Below, piece after piece: positions 60,404-64,000 of a DNA stretch of 64,000 nt. Origin of the DNA: Acidimicrobiales bacterium AG-414-N20 (GTDB lineage Bacteria > Actinomycetota > Acidimicrobiia > Acidimicrobiales > MedAcidi-G1). Both the position numbers and the translations under genes were made by a program. The stretch spans positions 62,001 through 126,000 of the forward strand of contig QCLO01000001.1 of assembly GCA_003214465.1 (NCBI GenBank). The letters are read 5' to 3'. The first letter of the stretch is position 1; each line of letters begins with the position of its first letter. The notes beneath the pieces were generated by a model, which was given only the letters and a program-made list of their open reading frames with translations, did not search any database and was not told the DNA's origin.

Positions 60404-61216
60404 ATGACTTACTTGCAGAAAATTTTAGACTCCCATCGTCTAAAAGCTAAAAATGATAATCGAAGCTTTGAAATGTTGTACGAAAAGGCGAGTGAAAGCG
60501 TTTCGACTAGGGGATTCAAGAATGCGTTAACAATGCATTCCAGAGAAGGGATAGCTGTAATTGCAGAGATTAAGAGAAGGTCTCCATCAAAAGGTAATTT
60601 ATTCGCGGATCTTGACCCAGGAGTATTAGCTGCAGAATATGAAAGTGGTGGAGCGGCTGCAATTTCTGTCTTAACAGACAAAGAAAATTTCGGCGGTTCG
60701 GATGAAGATTTAATAGAAGCATCAAAAGTGATAAAAATACCCGTTTTGAGAAAAGATTTTACAGTTGATCAGCGTGATATTTGTGATGCCCGAATAATGG
60801 GAGCAGATGCTGTTTTGTTGATAGTTTCTGCTCTTGATCGGGCCGAACTTAAAGATTTTTTGGAACTATCAATAGAACTAGATTTGGATCCATTAGTTGA
60901 AGTGCATGACGAAAAAGAACTAGACGAGGCTCTATCAGTTGGAGCGAAATTGATCGGAGTGAACCAAAGAGATTTGAAAACATTTGATGTTGATCCATTA
61001 AAAGCTGCTGATTTAATCTCAAAAATTCCGGAAGATGTTACAGCTGTAGCGGAGTCCGGTATCGATGGAGGTAATAGTGCGCGTAATCTTATGAGAGTTG
61101 GATATTCAGCATTATTAGTGGGGGAGCTATTGGTCAAGTCGAATGACCGCATGAAAACGCTCTCTGAACTCACTAATAAATTTGATGGAAAAATGACGAA
61201 TGATACGGGGGAGTGA
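60404..61216 (+). CDS. trpC: Indole-3-glycerol phosphate synthase
   Basis: 270 residues, TIM barrel. Motifs: AVIAEIKRRSPSKGNL (substrate Lys region), VLRKDFTVDQRDICDARIMGADAVLLI (catalytic Lys), GVNQRDLKTFDVD, and AESGIDGG. It closes the indole ring. Not fused to trpF, which begins in its stop codon region with a 4-base overlap. Confidence 0.95.
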   Translation: MTYLQKILDSHRLKAKNDNRSFEMLYEKASESVSTRGFKNALTMHSREGIAVIAEIKRRSPSKGNLFADLDPGVLAAEYESGGAAAISVLTDKENFGGSDEDLIEASKVIKIPVLRKDFTVDQRDICDARIMGADAVLLIVSALDRAELKDFLELSIELDLDPLVEVHDEKELDEALSVGAKLIGVNQRDLKTFDVDPLKAADLISKIPEDVTAVAESGIDGGNSARNLMRVGYSALLVGELLVKSNDRMKTLSELTNKFDGKMTNDTGE

Positions 61217-61830
61217 AAATTTTTGTAAAAATTTGTGGCATAACCAACAAAGAAGATGCATTTTTAGCTGTTGATCTGGGCTGTGATGCTCTTGGGTTTA
61301 ATTTTATTCCCACCTCAAAAAGAAGAATAGAAATCGAGTTTGTAAAAAATGTTGTAAAAGAACTGCCAAATGAAATTATGAGTGTTGGAATCTTTAGCGA
61401 TTTCCCTCCCCAGGAAGTATTGAGAATAGTTGAAGCAACAGGCATTAATGCTGCACAAATGCACGGAAACGAAACTTATCAAGACTGTCAGTTCCTCGGA
61501 AAGAACGTTCCTTTCACTATCAAAGCTCTTGTCGCTGGTTCGCCAGATCTAATAAATTTTGAAGATTTTGGCGTAGATTTTTTACTTCTTGATTCGGAGA
61601 CTCCTGGCGAAGGAAAGAAATTTGATTGGGATACATCAACGGATTTTCTGAACAACGAAAAATTATTTTTGGCCGGTGGATTGAATGTAGAAAATCTGCT
61701 TGCTGGGATTGAAAAGTTTTCTCCATATGGTGTTGATGTTGCCAGTGGAGTTGAATCTGAACCTAGACGGAAAGACCCTGAACTGCTAAAAAATTTTATT
61801 GAAACCGCAAAATCAACTAAAGCAAAATAG
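61213..61830 (+). CDS. trpF: Phosphoribosylanthranilate isomerase
   Basis: 205 residues from a GTG. VKICGITNKEDAFLAVDLGCDALGFNF has the catalytic Cys, and the second catalytic Asp lies in DFLLLDSETPGEGKKFDW; the phosphate loop is FLAGGLNVENL. A dedicated TrpF is unusual for actinobacteria that use PriA for this step. Confidence 0.92.
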   Translation: MKIFVKICGITNKEDAFLAVDLGCDALGFNFIPTSKRRIEIEFVKNVVKELPNEIMSVGIFSDFPPQEVLRIVEATGINAAQMHGNETYQDCQFLGKNVPFTIKALVAGSPDLINFEDFGVDFLLLDSETPGEGKKFDWDTSTDFLNNEKLFLAGGLNVENLLAGIEKFSPYGVDVASGVESEPRRKDPELLKNFIETAKSTKAK

Positions 61831-61854
61831 ATTAATATTTCTAGACTGGACTTT

Positions 61855-63012
61855 ATGAGCTTAAAAAATCCCAATGAAAAAGGAAGGTTTGGACCTTTTG
61901 GAGGACGATATATCCCAGAAACCTTAGTCCCAGCGTGCAACGAGCTTGAGAAATCTTTTATTGATGCATGGAGTGATGATTCATTTCGGAAAGAATTAGA
62001 TTCCCTTCTTGCTGACTATGCTGGTCGACCTTCACCTATTACAGAGTGCTTTAATCTTTCAGCTGAGCTTAATTGTAGATTGTTGTTAAAACGGGAAGAT
62101 CTCAATCATACGGGCTCTCACAAAATAAATAATGTTTTAGGGCAAGCTTTACTTGCTAAAAGGATGGGAAAAAAACGTTTAGTGGCGGAGACAGGCGCTG
62201 GTCAACACGGAGTAGCGACAGCAACGGCCGCTGCTCTTCTAAACATGGAATGCTGTGTGTACATGGGCGAGGTAGATGTACAAAGGCAAGAGTTGAACGT
62301 ATTTCGAATGAAATTATTAGGGGCAGAAGTAAAGAGCGTCGAATCCGGAAGTAAAACTTTAAAAGATGCAGTGAACGATGCAATGCGCGATTGGGTTGCG
62401 ACTGTTGAAGAGTCCTACTACTGCTTAGGGTCAGTGATGGGTCCACATCCTTATCCGTGGATGGTCAGAACATTTCATGAAGTTATCGGAACAGAAGCAA
62501 GGAAGCAGTCAGAAGAAATTCTTGGAACTGTCCCTGATGTTGTTTGCGCGTGTATTGGCGGAGGATCCAACGCTATAGGTATTTTCTCAGGCTTTGTTGA
62601 TAGCGATGCAGAACTGATCGGAGTTGAACCAGCCGGTGGAGCTGCAATCGGAAGAGGTGTTCCAGGCGTAGTGCATGGGATGGAGTCGTTTTTAATGCAA
62701 GATGAATTTGGTCAAGTTTTAGAAGCAGAATCAATAAGTGCCGGATTGGATTATCCGGGCGTTGGCCCTGAACATAGTTACCTTTCATCAACTGGAAGAG
62801 CACGTTATGAATCTGTTACAGATGCTGAAGTAATAGAAGCTTTTCAGTTATTGAGTCGAACAGAAGGCCTAATTCCGGCATTGGAACCAGCACATGCACT
62901 TGCATGGATTTCACGTGAACGTGAATACTTGGCTGGTAAAAGTGTTTTGTTGAATCTTTCCGGCCGGGGAGATAAGGATGTTGGGCAAATGATGGAAATT
63001 TTGAATGTCTGA
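61855..63012 (+). CDS. trpB: Tryptophan synthase beta subunit
   Basis: 385 residues. PLP Lys in [22 protein letters not shown] (about 75-96); the N-terminus [18 protein letters not shown] is the TrpB1 signature, and [13 protein letters not shown] binds the PLP phosphate. [16 protein letters not shown] holds the substrate Glu. It condenses indole and serine. It overlaps trpA by 8 bases. Confidence 0.96.
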   Translation: MSLKNPNEKGRFGPFGGRYIPETLVPACNELEKSFIDAWSDDSFRKELDSLLADYAGRPSPITECFNLSAELNCRLLLKREDLNHTGSHKINNVLGQALLAKRMGKKRLVAETGAGQHGVATATAAALLNMECCVYMGEVDVQRQELNVFRMKLLGAEVKSVESGSKTLKDAVNDAMRDWVATVEESYYCLGSVMGPHPYPWMVRTFHEVIGTEARKQSEEILGTVPDVVCACIGGGSNAIGIFSGFVDSDAELIGVEPAGGAAIGRGVPGVVHGMESFLMQDEFGQVLEAESISAGLDYPGVGPEHSYLSSTGRARYESVTDAEVIEAFQLLSRTEGLIPALEPAHALAWISREREYLAGKSVLLNLSGRGDKDVGQMMEILNV

Positions 63013-63793
63013 GAATGCCCAGATTGAATCGGTTCTTCGAAAAAAAATGGATAACGGTAATAAAGCACTGGTCGTTTATATAACAGGTGGGTTAGGAGAT
63101 GATTGGATTCAAACAATGCATTCTGTTATTGACGCTGGTGCAGACGTGGTAGAAATCGGGATTCCTTTTTCCGATCCTGTTATGGATGGTCCCATCATCC
63201 AAATGGCTAATGAGTCTTCAATGAAATCTGGCAGTACACCTGTAAGCATTCTTAGTGACTTAAGAGGAGAAAATCCTGCAGCTCCGTTAGCCGCAATGAC
63301 TTATTACAATCTTGCTTACAGGATGGGGCATGAAAGATTCGCTTCCGGTCTTTCTTCCGCTGGAATATCCGGTTGTATACTTCCGGATTTACCTCTGGAA
63401 GAGTTAGACGCTTGGTCGGATTCGGCACTTAAGTCAAAGATTGAAACAATTTTGTTAGCCGCCCCTACAACACCTGATGCGAGACTTGCCGAAATATGCG
63501 AACGAAGTTATGGATTCGTGTATGCGGTAGGACTGCTTGGAGTGACCGGAGTTCGTTCTGAACTCGCTGACAGTGCAATTAAGATTGCATCTCGCTTAAA
63601 AAAAGTAACTTCGAAACCCGTTTTAGTTGGAGTAGGGATTGGTAATCCTGAACAAGCCGTCAAAGCTTCAGAAGTTAGTGATGGTGTCATTGTAGGATCA
63701 GCTGTTGTCCAAGAAATGCTCGATGGTTCTTCCCCAGAAAAGGTGGGAGAATTAGTTTCAACCTTTAGAAATGCATTGGATAAGAACTGCTAA
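63005..63793 (+). CDS. trpA: Tryptophan synthase alpha subunit
   Basis: 262 residues, TIM barrel. Catalytic Glu in [19 protein letters not shown] (about 52-70), Asp in [16 protein letters not shown], and the phosphate region [15 protein letters not shown]. It releases indole to TrpB. Last gene of the his-trp run. Confidence 0.95.
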   Translation: MSENAQIESVLRKKMDNGNKALVVYITGGLGDDWIQTMHSVIDAGADVVEIGIPFSDPVMDGPIIQMANESSMKSGSTPVSILSDLRGENPAAPLAAMTYYNLAYRMGHERFASGLSSAGISGCILPDLPLEELDAWSDSALKSKIETILLAAPTTPDARLAEICERSYGFVYAVGLLGVTGVRSELADSAIKIASRLKKVTSKPVLVGVGIGNPEQAVKASEVSDGVIVGSAVVQEMLDGSSPEKVGELVSTFRNALDKNC

Positions 63794-63829
63794 AAATCAA
63801 GACTTTTCTAATTTGATCGAAAAAACACT

Positions 63830-63858
63830 AAAAAAAGCATAAATTAAGGCTTTTTTTT
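63830..63858 (+). terminator. Weak rho-independent terminator after trpA
   Basis: AAAAAAAGC (63830-63838) pairs with GCTTTTTTT (63849-63857) around a 10-base loop, and T-residues end the arm. The stem is mostly A-U, so it is weaker than the one after nth, but its place 37 bases after trpA and before HU is right. Confidence 0.55.
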
Positions 63859-63922
63859 AAAAAAACCCCTTTAAAACAGGCTTAAATGCTTGACTTTACC
63901 TCCGAAAACGTGTCGCGTGGCG

Positions 63923-63943
63923 GTGTACCCAATTTGGGTACAC
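63923..63943 (+). promoter_or_regulatory. 21-base inverted repeat upstream of the HU gene
   Basis: GTGTACCC (63923-63930) and GGGTACAC (63936-63943) are exact inverted arms around AATTT, 22 bases before the HU start codon. It may be an operator for autoregulation or a leader hairpin near the ribosome site (GGGAG). A TTGACT lies 28 bases before it (63890), without a clear -10 partner. Confidence 0.5.
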
Positions 63944-63964
63944 AAATAACAAGGGAGACGGTGG

Positions 63965-64000
63965 ATGAACAAGAGTGATTTGATCGCAGCAATGGCTGAA
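63965..64000 (+). CDS. hup: HU-family DNA-binding protein, partial at window edge
   Basis: The ATG at 63965 opens a frame MNKSDLIAAMAE that is cut by the window edge after 12 codons. The beginning MNKSxLI is the classic HU start. HU bends DNA and compacts the nucleoid. Only the N-terminus is visible, so length and any C-terminal lysine/alanine tail, common in actinobacterial HU, cannot be judged. Confidence 0.8.
   Translation, partial: MNKSDLIAAMAE

Overview
This 64 kb window is a gene-dense, AT-rich chromosomal segment with the gene content of an actinobacterium. I would place it near the class Acidimicrobiia, probably a low-GC aquatic or marine member; that placement is inferred from content and synteny, not from a marker-gene tree. 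The actinobacterial indicators are a mycothiol synthase (MshD), a ring-type proteasome activator (Bpa/PafE) with a Tyr-Leu C-terminus, an MtrA-MtrB-like two-component pair followed by a GerMN-domain lipoprotein, a DUF3040 membrane protein, SepF and Wag31/DivIVA next to ftsZ, and a PimB-like mannosyltransferase beside a TB16.3-like SRPBCC protein. I saw no insertion sequence, prophage, CRISPR array, tRNA or rRNA gene.

Layout. 1-7.6 kb: envelope glycan genes (two tandem paralogous membrane glycosyltransferases around a polysaccharide deacetylase, an FAD-dependent amine-oxidase-like enzyme, a GT39-like and a PIG-V-like mannosyltransferase). 7.6-21.7 kb: mixed housekeeping genes (exported alpha/beta hydrolase, queG, pimB-like, SRPBCC, glpK, mtrAB plus lipoprotein, inositol monophosphatase, Nudix-dinB pair, DUF3040, ROK kinase, lipoyl ligase). 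21.8-41.9 kb: the division and cell wall cluster mraZ-rsmH-ftsL-ftsI-murE-mraY-murD-ftsW-murG-murC-murB-ftsQ-ftsZ-pgeF-yggS-sepF-yggT-divIVA-dksA-like-lspA-rluD-alkaline phosphatase superfamily. murF is not in the cluster. 42-46 kb: bpa and dnaE. 46-52.6 kb: an unrecognised protein, nitroreductase, DUF35/thiolase pair, menA, menG, mshD and nth. 53-63.8 kb: hisD-C-B-H-A-F, a GroES-like gene, hisI, then trpE-C-F-B-A; hisG, hisE, trpD and trpG are not here. The window ends in the first 12 codons of an HU gene.

Most neighbouring genes on the same strand overlap by 1-14 bases (ATGA, TAATG), so translational coupling and long operons are the rule. Non-coding DNA is scarce. What there is often carries symmetrical elements: an MraZ operator of three TGG repeats at 10-base spacing, a near-perfect hairpin before ftsZ, three mutually exclusive pairing segments after dnaE, a GC-rich candidate small RNA ending in a strong terminator after nth, a start-stop codon pair in front of hisD, and a 21-base inverted repeat in front of HU. 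The least explained items are the candidate RNA at 52621-52708, the 41-codon reading frame between mraZ and rsmH, and a DksA-like protein that has lost its zinc-binding cysteines.
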